This document shows, piece by piece, positions 18,435-27,560 of a DNA stretch of 64,000 nt. Source of the stretch: Propionigenium maris DSM 9537 (GTDB lineage Bacteria; Fusobacteriota; Fusobacteriia; Fusobacteriales; Fusobacteriaceae); assembly GCF_027925155.1 (NCBI RefSeq), contig NZ_BSDY01000003.1:95072-159071 (forward strand), given 5' to 3'. The notes beneath the pieces are model-generated. The model saw nothing but the letters and a program-made list of their open reading frames with translations, was not told the DNA's origin and made no database searches. Every line of letters starts with the position of its first letter. Within the stretch, counting starts at the first letter, position 1. Both the position numbers and the translations under genes were made by a program.

Positions 18435-20354
18435 CTATCTTTTATCAAATCTCTTTCTTTCACTGAGAAGAATCAGATCCTTGAGGTAGTTTTCATTTTC
18501 AGCTTCCAGCCACTTCTCCTCAAAGTCCTCATTCTTTACTATAGAGGCAATGGAGGCCAGGGTCTGAAGATGCTGTCTCGAAAGGTTTCTTCCACTGACA
18601 AAGAGAAATACCGCCTTTACCCTTTCACTTCCCACACCGAAGTTTACCCCCTCACTACACCTGATAACAACCATCTTAAAGATATCCTCCCTGTCTATCA
18701 CCACATGGGGAATGGCTGTAAAGTGGTTTATAGCTGTACAGGATTGCTCCTCACGCTTTCTAAAGAGATCTATAAGCTCATCCTTGGAGATCTTGAGATC
18801 CTCTGTCAGATACTCTGCCTCTATCTTAAAGAGCTCCTCCAGACTTAGTAGCCTGTTCACATCTATGAAGTTACTCTCCTTTATAAGAAGATCGAAGTGA
18901 TCTAACTTAACATCCTCCCTCTCATGGATAATATCCCTCAGCTCCTCCTCTAGGTGGTGCTCTACATTAATATTCTTAGTTACCCTGAGAAGAAGGTGAA
19001 GAAGGGCATACTCTCCGCTGTACTTCTTGCTCCCATAGAAGATATACATAAAGAGACTTCCCACTGCCAGAATAAAGCACAGGAATATAGGCATAAATCC
19101 AAGACTCAAAATAAAGTAGGAAAAGGTAACTATTACACCACACTGAACCCAGGGATAAAACTTCACCTTAAATGTTGGACGATAGTTCTTAATATTGCTT
19201 TCTCTTAATATAAGTACACAGAGATTTGTAAGTATATAAGCTAAAAGTATCACCGACGACGCTGTCTTAGCCAGATACTCCAAAGGAAGCATCAGAGACG
19301 TACAGATGAAGATACCGGTAACAATTATTGAGAATGCCGGAGTCTTAGTCCTCTCATTTATCCTGCTGAACCTGTCTGGAATAAGGTTATCCCTGGCCAT
19401 AGCAAGGGGATATCTCGATGCAGCCATTATACCTGCATTAGCTGTGGAGACAAAGGCCAGCATAGAAGCTGTAATAATAGAGTAGTACCCTATACTTCCA
19501 CTGAATATATGAGCAGCATCAGCGATAGGGGTAAGGGAGTTGGCAAGGGTGATATCGTCTATCCTTCCCACAGTTACTATAAGCATAAGAGTATAGTATA
19601 TTGTAATTACACCGATAGATCCAATGAGTCCCAAAACTATATTTTTCCCAGGATCCTTTACCTCCTCAGATATACTGGCAGCCTTGAGAAGTCCACCAAA
19701 GGATACAAAGATGAATGCTGTTGTTGAAAGAAGGGTTCCCATGCCCTTTACGGAAAAGATCTTGTATGCCTCTCCCTCTACAAAATCCGGTCCTACCTTT
19801 TTAAATGTCTGGATAAAGGGAGCATAGGAGTTCCCATCGAGGTTCCCTATTCCCTGCCCTATATATACAGTCATTATCGTGAGAAGAACCACAACCAGGG
19901 CCACCTCAAACTTACTGGCAAGATCCACCCCTACTATATTCAAGATCACAAAGAAGACTGTAACCAAGAAGGAGGCTATCATCATATTTAAGGATGTAAC
20001 CCCGTCTCCATAGAGAGCTGTAGTTATTACTCCGGCAATACCGAAGATGGCAAAGGCTGTCTTCAGAGATATGGCAAACCAGCTGAGCATCCCCGACACA
20101 GTACCTGTAAGGGGGCCCATGGCTCTCTTTATAAAAAAATAGTCTCCCCCTGCCTTGGGCATAGCTGTTGTCAGCTCTATTACGGAGAGTATCCCCAGAA
20201 AGGCAATGATTCCCCCTAAAAAATAAGATAATATCATTGCTGGTCCCGCCTTACTAAAAGCCAAACCTGGAAGTATGAATATTCCAGAACTAATCATTGC
20301 TCCAGAAGAGATACTAAACACATCTAAAAATCCCAGTTCCTTTTTTAGTTCCAT
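18435..20354 (-). CDS. APC-superfamily amino-acid permease fused to a PTS EIIA (type 2/Ntr-like) domain
   Basis: 639 residues. Residues 1-430 form 12 hydrophobic segments of an amino acid-polyamine-organocation carrier, with the helix-1 motif SSGAMISSGIFILPG. A linker follows, then residues of about 490-630 form a fructose/Ntr-type EIIA domain: HFTAIPHVVI contains the His phosphorylated in this family, followed by FLFVSGRNLSRQHLQTLASIA. The EIIA moiety suggests that transport is gated by phosphorylation from the PTS or a PTS-Ntr chain. The start is preceded by a GGGGGGA ribosome site. The substrate is unknown. The next gene on this strand is separated by a terminator. Confidence 0.8.
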   Translation of the reverse strand: MELKKELGFLDVFSISSGAMISSGIFILPGLAFSKAGPAMILSYFLGGIIAFLGILSVIELTTAMPKAGGDYFFIKRAMGPLTGTVSGMLSWFAISLKTAFAIFGIAGVITTALYGDGVTSLNMMIASFLVTVFFVILNIVGVDLASKFEVALVVVLLTIMTVYIGQGIGNLDGNSYAPFIQTFKKVGPDFVEGEAYKIFSVKGMGTLLSTTAFIFVSFGGLLKAASISEEVKDPGKNIVLGLIGSIGVITIYYTLMLIVTVGRIDDITLANSLTPIADAAHIFSGSIGYYSIITASMLAFVSTANAGIMAASRYPLAMARDNLIPDRFSRINERTKTPAFSIIVTGIFICTSLMLPLEYLAKTASSVILLAYILTNLCVLILRESNIKNYRPTFKVKFYPWVQCGVIVTFSYFILSLGFMPIFLCFILAVGSLFMYIFYGSKKYSGEYALLHLLLRVTKNINVEHHLEEELRDIIHEREDVKLDHFDLLIKESNFIDVNRLLSLEELFKIEAEYLTEDLKISKDELIDLFRKREEQSCTAINHFTAIPHVVIDREDIFKMVVIRCSEGVNFGVGSERVKAVFLFVSGRNLSRQHLQTLASIASIVKNEDFEEKWLEAENENYLKDLILLSERKRFDKR

Positions 20355-20564
20355 GAAATCCCCCCAATTTTGTATAAATAAATTTCAGTAGCTCGCTCCC
20401 TACTTAAAAAAAGTATTTCTATGATTATACTTCAACTTATACTCATATCAAAGTAAATCAGTGGTAAAAAACCCTCCTAAGATACCTATAACCCCTAAAC
20501 TTCCATATCCTTTTTTAAAGAGAATTTTTCCATAAATTTCTAGCCTATAAACTTTAAACAATAT

Positions 20565-20592
20565 AAAAACCACTTAATCGAAATTAAGTGGT
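20565..20592 (-). terminator. Terminator of the nucleoside-gate gene
   Basis: Stem ACCACTTAAT / ATTAAGTGGT with loop of 4, followed on the minus strand by TTTTTAT. Confidence 0.85.
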
Positions 20593-20626
20593 CTCTATTT
20601 ATATCCGAACTTCTATTAACTGAATT

Positions 20627-21787
20627 TTAACCCAGAAGAGAAAATAATAGGTTTGCTGAGACTCCAGCAACAATTCCTCCTATGGTATGACTAAATATAG
20701 CCTTTCCAGTGAGCTCCCTGAATCTAAGGCTGTCCATCATAGCCACGTGGGTACTCAGGTAACCACTCCAGCACATCCCCATAGCTGTAAATACAGCTAT
20801 CTCATTTCTCCCTATGATACCCTCCTTTAGTAGCTGAGGTACAAGGCTAATAGCCGCTCCCACTGCTCCCAAAGAAGTTATAGGAAATGCCAGGGCTGCT
20901 GAATTTTTAAACCCAAAGAGGGGTCTCAAGATAAAAGAGATCTTATCTCCCAGGAATGGAAGAAGCCCTACACCTTCGTAGGCTGCACCTGTGTACTCCC
21001 CATTAGTTGCACCGTTGGTTAGCATCATTACCAGGGTGCATATAATAAGTACTCCCGGAATTATATCCAGGCCAAGCTTAACTCCAGATTTTCCACCCTC
21101 AAGGGATGCCTCTAGAAGTCTTCCGCTTACACTTCCCTCCCTTACCTCACGCATCTCAACCTCTTTTTTACCTGCGGCCTTCTCAAAGAGTTCCTCCTCC
21201 TCTGGAAGCATATGAGTTTTTTTGGTAAACCTTATCATTATATTCACACTTACAATACTTCCTATAAAAGCCCCTATATTCCCTATTACCGTAGGCAGGA
21301 TAAGACTTTCCCCTGCCACACTGCTCTGGGCTATCATAAAGGCTGAAACTACAAGCCCCATTCCAAAGGAGGTTCCCAGGTTAGTCAGAGCCGGAAGCTG
21401 ATACCTCTTAAAGTATTTCTTAAACCCCTCATCATTGGCAAGGGTAATAACTGCCGGATTGTCCGATAGATAGGTAGTGACTATACCAAGGGCTGAAGCT
21501 CCTGGAAGTCCATAGAGCGGCTTCATAAATGGTGAAAGTATCTTGTTGATGATGGCTACCACTCCAAATTCAGACAGTATCGAGGCAAAGGCCCCTGCAA
21601 GTACTGCTATTCCCATTATAAAGAATACGGTATTTAATAGTAGATCGTGAGCTGTGTTCATAAAGGTATTTATCAGGTTGATAGCTCCCATCCTGCTGGT
21701 CATATACCAGAAAAATGTCCCCATCAGAGCTATACAGGCAAATCCCTCAACTCCCACTGCTCTTTTTTGCATTAGTTTCTTTTCCAC
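20627..21787 (-). CDS. Nucleoside-recognition (Gate) domain membrane protein
   Basis: 386 residues from GTG 21787, chosen because GGAGGGAG sits six bases upstream; the longer frames starting at 21808 or 21892 lack a ribosome site. A polytopic membrane protein with two Gate-type repeats: FASILSEFGVVAIINKILSP and YLSDNPAVITLAND in the first half, GMCWSGYLSTHVAMMDS in the second. It resembles the family annotated as CD0519/CD1768-like or YjiH-like, related to concentrative nucleoside carriers. It lies downstream of psuG but behind a terminator and a repeat element, so a role in pseudouridine or nucleoside transport is plausible but inferred only from position. Confidence 0.7.
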   Translation of the reverse strand: MEKKLMQKRAVGVEGFACIALMGTFFWYMTSRMGAINLINTFMNTAHDLLLNTVFFIMGIAVLAGAFASILSEFGVVAIINKILSPFMKPLYGLPGASALGIVTTYLSDNPAVITLANDEGFKKYFKRYQLPALTNLGTSFGMGLVVSAFMIAQSSVAGESLILPTVIGNIGAFIGSIVSVNIMIRFTKKTHMLPEEEELFEKAAGKKEVEMREVREGSVSGRLLEASLEGGKSGVKLGLDIIPGVLIICTLVMMLTNGATNGEYTGAAYEGVGLLPFLGDKISFILRPLFGFKNSAALAFPITSLGAVGAAISLVPQLLKEGIIGRNEIAVFTAMGMCWSGYLSTHVAMMDSLRFRELTGKAIFSHTIGGIVAGVSANLLFSLLG

Positions 21788-21962
21788 TTTCTCCCTCCAT
21801 TGTTTCATATATACACATAATGTATTATCTAAAATTGGTTTTGTCAAATTTAATTGTAGATTAAATTTATATATATAAACATATTTTACCATATACTAAT
21901 AAAATAATCATTTTATTGGGGATATTTTTTTAAAAAACTTCTTTTAGTTAAAAAAGTTTACA

Positions 21963-22059
21963 ATAAAAAGCAAGGTGACGTTGCATCCTGATAGTCAATT
22001 GGAATACTTATTACTTCCCATAAATTTTTTATAGATTCTATACTTTCCTTAGCAATAAA
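21963..22059 (-). repeat. Terminator-tail repeat, copy 1
   Basis: On the minus strand the unit begins in the T-run of a terminator, runs through TAAGGAAAGTATAGAAT and ATCAGGATGCAACGTCACC, and ends in a small hairpin followed by TTTTTAT. Near-identical units lie at 27561-27883 (interrupted) and 52223-52319; shorter matches are at 11870-11897 and 63676-63700. Confidence 0.75.
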
Positions 22060-22085
22060 AAAGAGCACCCTAGGGGGTGCTCTTT
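22060..22085 (-). terminator. Terminator of the pseudouridine operon
   Basis: 11-bp stem AAAGAGCACCC / GGGTGCTCTTT directly after psuG, followed on the minus strand by TTTTTTATTG. Confidence 0.9.
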
Positions 22086-22089
22086 AGCT

Positions 22090-23016
22090 TTACTTCTTGT
22101 TGCAGTACTCCTTAGCAATCTCAGCAGCTAATCTGGCATTGTTGAATACAAGCTGAATATTGGAGTCCAGAGAACTTCCTCCAGTTATCTCCTTTATCTT
22201 TCCTAGAAGGAATGGAGTTGAAGCCTTCCCCTTTATTCCCTTCTCCTCAGCTTCCTTAACAGCATCCTCGATAGCTTTAGTGATCACATCATAGTCCATC
22301 GAGTACTCCTCTGGAATAGGATTAGCCACTACTACTCCACCCTTTAATCCAAGGTCCCACTTAGCTATCAGTGCTTCAGCTATCTCCACAGGCCTATCCA
22401 GTCTGTAATCCACACCAAACCCGCTTCTTCTTGTATAGAAAGCCGGTAGCTCATCTGTCTGGTATCCCACTACAGGAACTCCGTTTGTCTCAAGGTATTC
22501 AAGAGTCAGACCGATATCCAAGATAGATTTAGCTCCTGCACATACAACAGCTACATCGGTATTTGACAGCTCCTCCAGGTCCGCTGAGATATCAAATGTA
22601 TCCTGAGCTCCCCTGTGTACTCCTCCGATTCCACCAGTTGCAAATACCTTGATTCCTGCAAAGGATGCAATAATCATAGTAGATGCCACTGTAGTAGCTC
22701 CGTCCATCTTCTTTGAGATGATAAACGGAATATCTCTTCTACTTGTTTTTACTACCTTAGTTCCGGCCTTTCCAAGATAGTCTAGCTCCTCCTTGTTAAG
22801 TCCTACCTTCAGTCTACCATTTAATATAGCGATAGTTGCAGGTACTGCACCATTTGCTCTGATGATCTCCTCTACCTTGGCAGCTGTCTCTACATTCTGA
22901 GGGTATGGCATCCCGTGGGATATAATTGTAGACTCAAGGGCCACCACTGGTTGATTGTTAACTAAAGCCTCCTTAACCTCTGGGGCTATATCTAAATACT
23001 TTTCGTAAAATTGCAT
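22090..23016 (-). CDS. psuG: Pseudouridine-5'-phosphate glycosidase
   Basis: 308 residues, the normal length of PsuG/YeiN. Diagnostic stretches include VVALESTIISHGMPYPQN near the N-terminus, the catalytic Lys region KVVKTSRRDIP, TGGIGGVHRG, and SADLEEL. It splits pseudouridine 5'-phosphate to uracil and ribose 5-phosphate, a Mn-dependent cytoplasmic reaction. Its ATG has a GGAGGTAAAAAG ribosome site and overlaps the end of psuK by 25 bases, so the kinase and glycosidase are translationally coupled and form a complete pseudouridine salvage pair. Confidence 0.95.
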   Translation of the reverse strand: MQFYEKYLDIAPEVKEALVNNQPVVALESTIISHGMPYPQNVETAAKVEEIIRANGAVPATIAILNGRLKVGLNKEELDYLGKAGTKVVKTSRRDIPFIISKKMDGATTVASTMIIASFAGIKVFATGGIGGVHRGAQDTFDISADLEELSNTDVAVVCAGAKSILDIGLTLEYLETNGVPVVGYQTDELPAFYTRRSGFGVDYRLDRPVEIAEALIAKWDLGLKGGVVVANPIPEEYSMDYDVITKAIEDAVKEAEEKGIKGKASTPFLLGKIKEITGGSSLDSNIQLVFNNARLAAEIAKEYCNKK

Positions 23017-24101
23017 CTTTTTACCTCCTCTAATTTTTCCTCTATTTTTTTTCTGCTTAAATCCTCTGGTATATTACTCTTACTCTCCAGGGAGCATATG
23101 CTGTTTGCTACCCCATACATGGCCTGCTCCTCTATGGACCTCTCCAGGACCCTTCCGAGAACTACTCCTGAAAGGAATGCATCTCCTGCTCCAGTAGATC
23201 CTACAACCTCTGTTTTGGGTGGCCTTATAAATCCGCTCTCTGCCTGATTTTTATAGTAGACTCCATCCTTCCCCAGGGATATAAAGATATTCTTTATCCC
23301 CAGTTCATGGATCCTTTCTCCCGCTGCCACTACATCCTCTTCGCCTTCTATCTTAACTCCGCTTATATACTCTGCCTCTATAAGGTTTGGCTTAAGTACA
23401 TCTATCCTATGGTAGAGCCCCTCTATCTTCCTGGATTTTTCCAGGGATACGGTGTCCACCACAAAGGGAACGTCGAAGTTGTTTAGCAGGAACTCTATTA
23501 CTCCCTTGGGAAGGTTGGTGTCCAGCACACAGAGCTTTGCTCCTCTGATGAGGTTTTGCTTCTTCATGATAAGTCTCTCATCCATTCCGTCCATTATGTC
23601 CATGTGGGAGATAGCCACCTCCATATCCATCTCTGCTCCCAGGATGGATAGGTAGGTTGAGGTACTCTTCCCCTCTACAACCTCTACATTGCTTACATCT
23701 ATTCCCCTTCTCTTGCAGTAGTCCAGCAGATCCCTTCCACTGGAATCATCTCCCACAAGACTGATCAACTTTGTGTCCAGATCCAGCATAGCCAGATTTT
23801 CCGCAATATTTCTTCCTACTCCTCCGAAGCTTCTCTTTACCACTCCGGGATTGGAATCCTTCATCTGAAACTTCCCTGTCGGGTAGCCCTCTATATCGAT
23901 ATTGGCTCCCCCAATCACCAGGATATATGGTGATTCCTTAAGTACATACCCCTTACCCAATACATATCCCTTCTTCATGAGATTACTTATATGTACCCCC
24001 ACCGAGGATCTCGCTATCTTCAACTTTTCAGATATTTCCTCTTGAGATATCATGGGATTTTGACTTATCAGATCATATACTTCCCTCTCTCTATCAGTCA
24101 C
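22992..24101 (-). CDS. psuK: Pseudouridine kinase (PfkB family) with N-terminal winged-helix domain
   Basis: 369 residues from a GTG start with GGAGGTAGGGA upstream. Residues 1-60 are a MarR/Lrp-like winged helix (ISQEEISEKLKIARSSVGVHISNL). The remainder is a ribokinase-family fold: GGANIDIEGYP, the SFGGVGRNIAENLA substrate loop, KPNLIEAE and the catalytic GSTGAGDAFLSG motif near residue 315. It phosphorylates pseudouridine for PsuG. The DNA-binding domain fused to the kinase suggests self-regulation by substrate, as in other HTH-YeiC proteins, though that is inference. It lies 69 bases after the EamA transporter gene. Confidence 0.92.
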   Translation of the reverse strand: MTDREREVYDLISQNPMISQEEISEKLKIARSSVGVHISNLMKKGYVLGKGYVLKESPYILVIGGANIDIEGYPTGKFQMKDSNPGVVKRSFGGVGRNIAENLAMLDLDTKLISLVGDDSSGRDLLDYCKRRGIDVSNVEVVEGKSTSTYLSILGAEMDMEVAISHMDIMDGMDERLIMKKQNLIRGAKLCVLDTNLPKGVIEFLLNNFDVPFVVDTVSLEKSRKIEGLYHRIDVLKPNLIEAEYISGVKIEGEEDVVAAGERIHELGIKNIFISLGKDGVYYKNQAESGFIRPPKTEVVGSTGAGDAFLSGVVLGRVLERSIEEQAMYGVANSICSLESKSNIPEDLSRKKIEEKLEEVKRCNFTKSI

Positions 24102-24170
24102 TCCCTACCTCCTAATCTTAAGTTTAGGCTTTTAAACTTTTGTTTATCATACACCTTTTTATTCCTTTAT

Positions 24171-25076
24171 TCAAGCTTTTTTTGCTCTTTTTAGATTTTT
24201 TTTATATACCCTAGGAATAAGGGTTCCCGCGATCACAAGGACGATCCCTGCTACTCTTACTCCTCCCAATGGTTCATTGTAGATTAAATATGCCGTTGTA
24301 GCAGCTACCACCACCTCAAAGTTCGCCAGTATGCTTATCTCAAAGCTTCCAAGCCTCTTGGAGGCCTCTAAGAAAGCAAAGTGGGAGGCCACTGTAGGTA
24401 AGAACCCCAGAGCTACTCCTAAAACTAACACCCTATAGTCTGAAAGGAGGGAGGTGTAGATCCTACCTACATCTGCAAGGGGGGTTACTACCATTAGTCC
24501 TGCCAGGAAGCTGTAGTACATAACAGTTACGACTTCCACCTTGGATGAGATCATCTTGTTAAATACCGGAAGGATCCCGTAGGTTGCACCTGCCAGAAAT
24601 CCCGCTGTGATCCCTATGAGACTGTAGTTCATATCAAAGCTTCCCCCTGAAACAGTGAGAATAGATCCTGTAAAGGTCACTCCTATGGCAAGAAGCTTTT
24701 TCCTGGTCAGGGGAGCTCCCTGAAATATTCTGGAAAAGATTAATGTAAAAGCAGGGGATGTGTATAGCATAATTACCCCTGCTGTAATTCCAAGTTCTAT
24801 GATAGATGTAAAGTAAAATATATTAAATAATCCCTGGCTTATAATCCCTATTATCCCGCAGAAGAGGAGACCCCTTCTGCTTACTCTGAAGGTCTGGGGC
24901 TTTCCTATGAGCATTCCTCCCCCTAGGAGGATCATGCCAAAAAACAACCTCATAAAAGAGGTCTCATAGGCCCCTAAGCCATAGCTCCTAGCAAAGTTTG
25001 CCATAATTCCCAGGAGGCCCCAGAAGAGGGCCGCCAGTAAAACACATAGATACCCCTTAAGCTCCCTCTCTCTCAT
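24171..25076 (-). CDS. EamA/DMT-superfamily transporter
   Basis: 301 residues, ten predicted membrane helices in two EamA repeats: LLAALFWGLLGIMANF begins the first, FLAGATYGILPVFNKM the second, with a C-terminal basic tail KKNLKRAKKA. Families of this type move small metabolites. The ATG overlaps the sensor-kinase stop region by 20 bases and has GGGAGGT upstream, so it is co-translated with the kinase. Its position before psuK-psuG makes pseudouridine, or another nucleoside or base, a reasonable cargo, but the sequence alone does not show substrate. Confidence 0.8.
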   Translation of the reverse strand: MRERELKGYLCVLLAALFWGLLGIMANFARSYGLGAYETSFMRLFFGMILLGGGMLIGKPQTFRVSRRGLLFCGIIGIISQGLFNIFYFTSIIELGITAGVIMLYTSPAFTLIFSRIFQGAPLTRKKLLAIGVTFTGSILTVSGGSFDMNYSLIGITAGFLAGATYGILPVFNKMISSKVEVVTVMYYSFLAGLMVVTPLADVGRIYTSLLSDYRVLVLGVALGFLPTVASHFAFLEASKRLGSFEISILANFEVVVAATTAYLIYNEPLGGVRVAGIVLVIAGTLIPRVYKKNLKRAKKA

Positions 25077-27429
25077 TGCTACCTCCCTGAACCTTCACTC
25101 CTCTGATAGCTCCATGGATCTCCAGCTTCTTCTTGATCGGCAGGCTTATCCTAAAGGTCGTTCCCTGCTTATATACGCTCTCTACCTCTATCCTTCCCTC
25201 CATAAGTTCCACTACCTCCCTTACAATGGCAAGGCCCAGACCAGAGCCCTTTTTATCCCTGTTTTCATTGAGATCAAGCTGTTCATATCTTTTAAAGATC
25301 TTTTCGCCCTCCTGCTCAAAATTCTTCATCCCTATCCCTGTGTCCCTAACCTCGATAACAAGCTCCTCCTTGTCACGGCTCAGACGCAGCTGTACGCTTC
25401 CCTTCTCAGTGAATTTAAAGGCATTCCCCAGAAGATTCAGTATTATCTCCTTGAGCCATACCTCGTCCCCCATAAAGTATCTCGGGGCATCCTCAGTTAT
25501 TATAAAGCAGAACTCCACATCATCGGACCTCTTTAGCCCCAGAGATATTCTCTCCAGATCATCTGCCATCTGATACAGGTTTATCCTCTTGTTCTTAAGC
25601 TCTATCCTTCCAGATTCCAGCTTGGACAGGTCCAGCACATTGTTTATGAAGTCCAGAAGGGTTTCAGCGGACACCTCTATATTCTCCATGAGATGTCTCT
25701 TCTTTACATCCTCCTCCTTTCTTATGAGTAGTTTATTGAATCCCAGTATTGCAGTTAAAGGTGTCCTCATCTCATGACTCATATTAGCCAGAAAGGCACT
25801 CTTTATATTGAGGGCATTTTCCAGGTTTTCCTTGGTATCCTGGAGCTCCCTCTCGATCTTCTTTATCTTCTCCATCTCTATCTTAAGGATGAAGATATAT
25901 GGCAGGAGGAGAACAAGGGCTACCCCAAAGAGAAACACAAACTTCTTATAGGTATTTCTCCTCTCTATACTGGAGGTATCCATCTCCCACCTGTACCTTA
26001 TCTCATCGTGGTCCAAATACCTAAACATCCTGTCCAGGATATTAATAATTATCTTATTTTCCTCAGTTGCTGCCATGGTAAAGGCAATCTTCTTGTCCAG
26101 CACCCCAAAGAGCCTGAGGTCCTTTATCCCCTGAAGGTTGTGGGGATGCTTTAGGAGGGTGTAGCTGTGGGTGAAGTAGTCGATCTCCCCATCCCTCAGA
26201 AGTTTGTAGAGACCGTCTATCTCCTGGTCCCTTATCAGCTCATATCCCCCTCTGGTCCCGCTGAGCTTTATCCCTACTGCTCCTACCTCCTCTCCAGATT
26301 CCTTAAACACCTTCTCGATATTCTCCCCTACACGCTCCTTGAGGCTGAATATCCCCACTACACTGGAAAAGTATGGGGTTGTTTCCACTATCCCCTCTCC
26401 ATCCCTTCCAGAGGTGTGGGTTGCATCCAGATCTATGGTGTTGTCCCTGAGGCTCTCTAAAATCTCCTCACCGCTGTCTCTATTCACATACTCTATCTGT
26501 ACCCCTGCTCCTGCCCTTAAAAGGTTCATATATTCACTTATACTCCCCTTCATCCTTTTATTCTCATAGTATGCCAGGGGAGCTATCCTGTCAAAGTCGG
26601 CTCCTACCCTTATGGTTCGTTTATTCCTCAGATACTGAACCTCCTCCTGGCTGAGGTTTATCTGAGACCATATGAGCTTCGTCTTGGTACTCCTCTCTAT
26701 AAACTTCTTATCCTCTGCCTTTAGCCTCTTTAAAAACTTCTCCACACTTGCCTCTACCTTTGGATTCAAAAGGTAGAGGGTCTTATCGTAGCTGTAGTTT
26801 CCCAGAACATTTATCTTGGAGATCTGCTGCCTCTGGGGGTTCCTCATATAGATGGGGTCTTCCAGAGAGAGGAATCCGTCCACCTCCCCATCCCTCAGAA
26901 GGCTAAACCCCTCCTCTACACTGTCCACATAGTAATACTCATTGGTATAGTACTTCTTAGCTATATTCCTGAAGAAGATGTTGTCCCCCTTAAAGAGAGC
27001 TATCCTCTTATCCGCTTCATACTCCTGCACAGGAAGAACCTCATTGACATAGAGGACGTACTCCATCTTTTTGGCCTCCTCTATCCTCTTTACATCCTTC
27101 CTTCTCCCTGGGAAATCTATAAAAACGTCGATATCCTTCATCCATTTTAGTTCGCTGTAGCTTCCCTTTACCACCTCTACCCTTCTGCCAGCATACCTGG
27201 AGAAGTACCTTATGAGCTCCTCATTGTATATATCATTGTAGCTCTTTCCATCTCTGCTTCTGGTAATATAAGCAAACTTTACAGGTTTCCCTCCGCTCCC
27301 CCTCCTGAACTCCAAGAAGGTAAAGAGAAGAAACACTACTCCCACTACTATAAATAATCTCCTACTGTTCTTTCCCCCTATCAATTCCCTTCCTCCCAAA
27401 AGTTGATTTCTTCTACAAGTATACTTCAT
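25057..27429 (-). CDS. BvgS-like sensor histidine kinase with two periplasmic solute-binding domains
   Basis: 790 residues from ATG 27429 (GGAG six bases upstream; the TTG at 27444 is rejected). An N-terminal membrane segment (LFIVVGVVFLLFTFL) is followed by a PhnD-like substrate-binding region at about residues 45-265 and an SBP_bac_3-like domain at about 270-490 (RTIRVGADFDRIAPLAYYE). A second membrane segment near 500-520 leads into a short coiled coil, the phospho-acceptor H-box (NMSHEMRTPLTAILGFN), and an ATPase with N, G1 (VRDTGIGM), F and G2 (GSGLGLAIV) boxes. There is no receiver domain and no response regulator in the window. First gene of the pseudouridine operon, so the ligand may be a nucleoside. 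Confidence 0.85.
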   Translation of the reverse strand: MKYTCRRNQLLGGRELIGGKNSRRLFIVVGVVFLLFTFLEFRRGSGGKPVKFAYITRSRDGKSYNDIYNEELIRYFSRYAGRRVEVVKGSYSELKWMKDIDVFIDFPGRRKDVKRIEEAKKMEYVLYVNEVLPVQEYEADKRIALFKGDNIFFRNIAKKYYTNEYYYVDSVEEGFSLLRDGEVDGFLSLEDPIYMRNPQRQQISKINVLGNYSYDKTLYLLNPKVEASVEKFLKRLKAEDKKFIERSTKTKLIWSQINLSQEEVQYLRNKRTIRVGADFDRIAPLAYYENKRMKGSISEYMNLLRAGAGVQIEYVNRDSGEEILESLRDNTIDLDATHTSGRDGEGIVETTPYFSSVVGIFSLKERVGENIEKVFKESGEEVGAVGIKLSGTRGGYELIRDQEIDGLYKLLRDGEIDYFTHSYTLLKHPHNLQGIKDLRLFGVLDKKIAFTMAATEENKIIINILDRMFRYLDHDEIRYRWEMDTSSIERRNTYKKFVFLFGVALVLLLPYIFILKIEMEKIKKIERELQDTKENLENALNIKSAFLANMSHEMRTPLTAILGFNKLLIRKEEDVKKRHLMENIEVSAETLLDFINNVLDLSKLESGRIELKNKRINLYQMADDLERISLGLKRSDDVEFCFIITEDAPRYFMGDEVWLKEIILNLLGNAFKFTEKGSVQLRLSRDKEELVIEVRDTGIGMKNFEQEGEKIFKRYEQLDLNENRDKKGSGLGLAIVREVVELMEGRIEVESVYKQGTTFRISLPIKKKLEIHGAIRGVKVQGGSNEREGA

Positions 27430-27560
27430 AAAAGCTCCATTCAAAAAATATAGTTTATCCTTTAATAATCAACAGGATGAATAAACCATACTGCATTAAT
27501 TTGAATTATATATACAAAGGAATTTCCCAATAATTCATTCGTTGACTATAAATACATCCA

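Larger units (their letters stand above)
21788..22089. other. Spacer with terminator and terminator-tail repeat
   Basis: From right to left it holds the psuG terminator (22060-22085), one copy of the roughly 95-bp terminator-tail repeat (21963-22059), then about 170 bases of A+T-rich sequence that must contain the promoter of the Gate-protein gene. No gene is seen. Confidence 0.6.
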
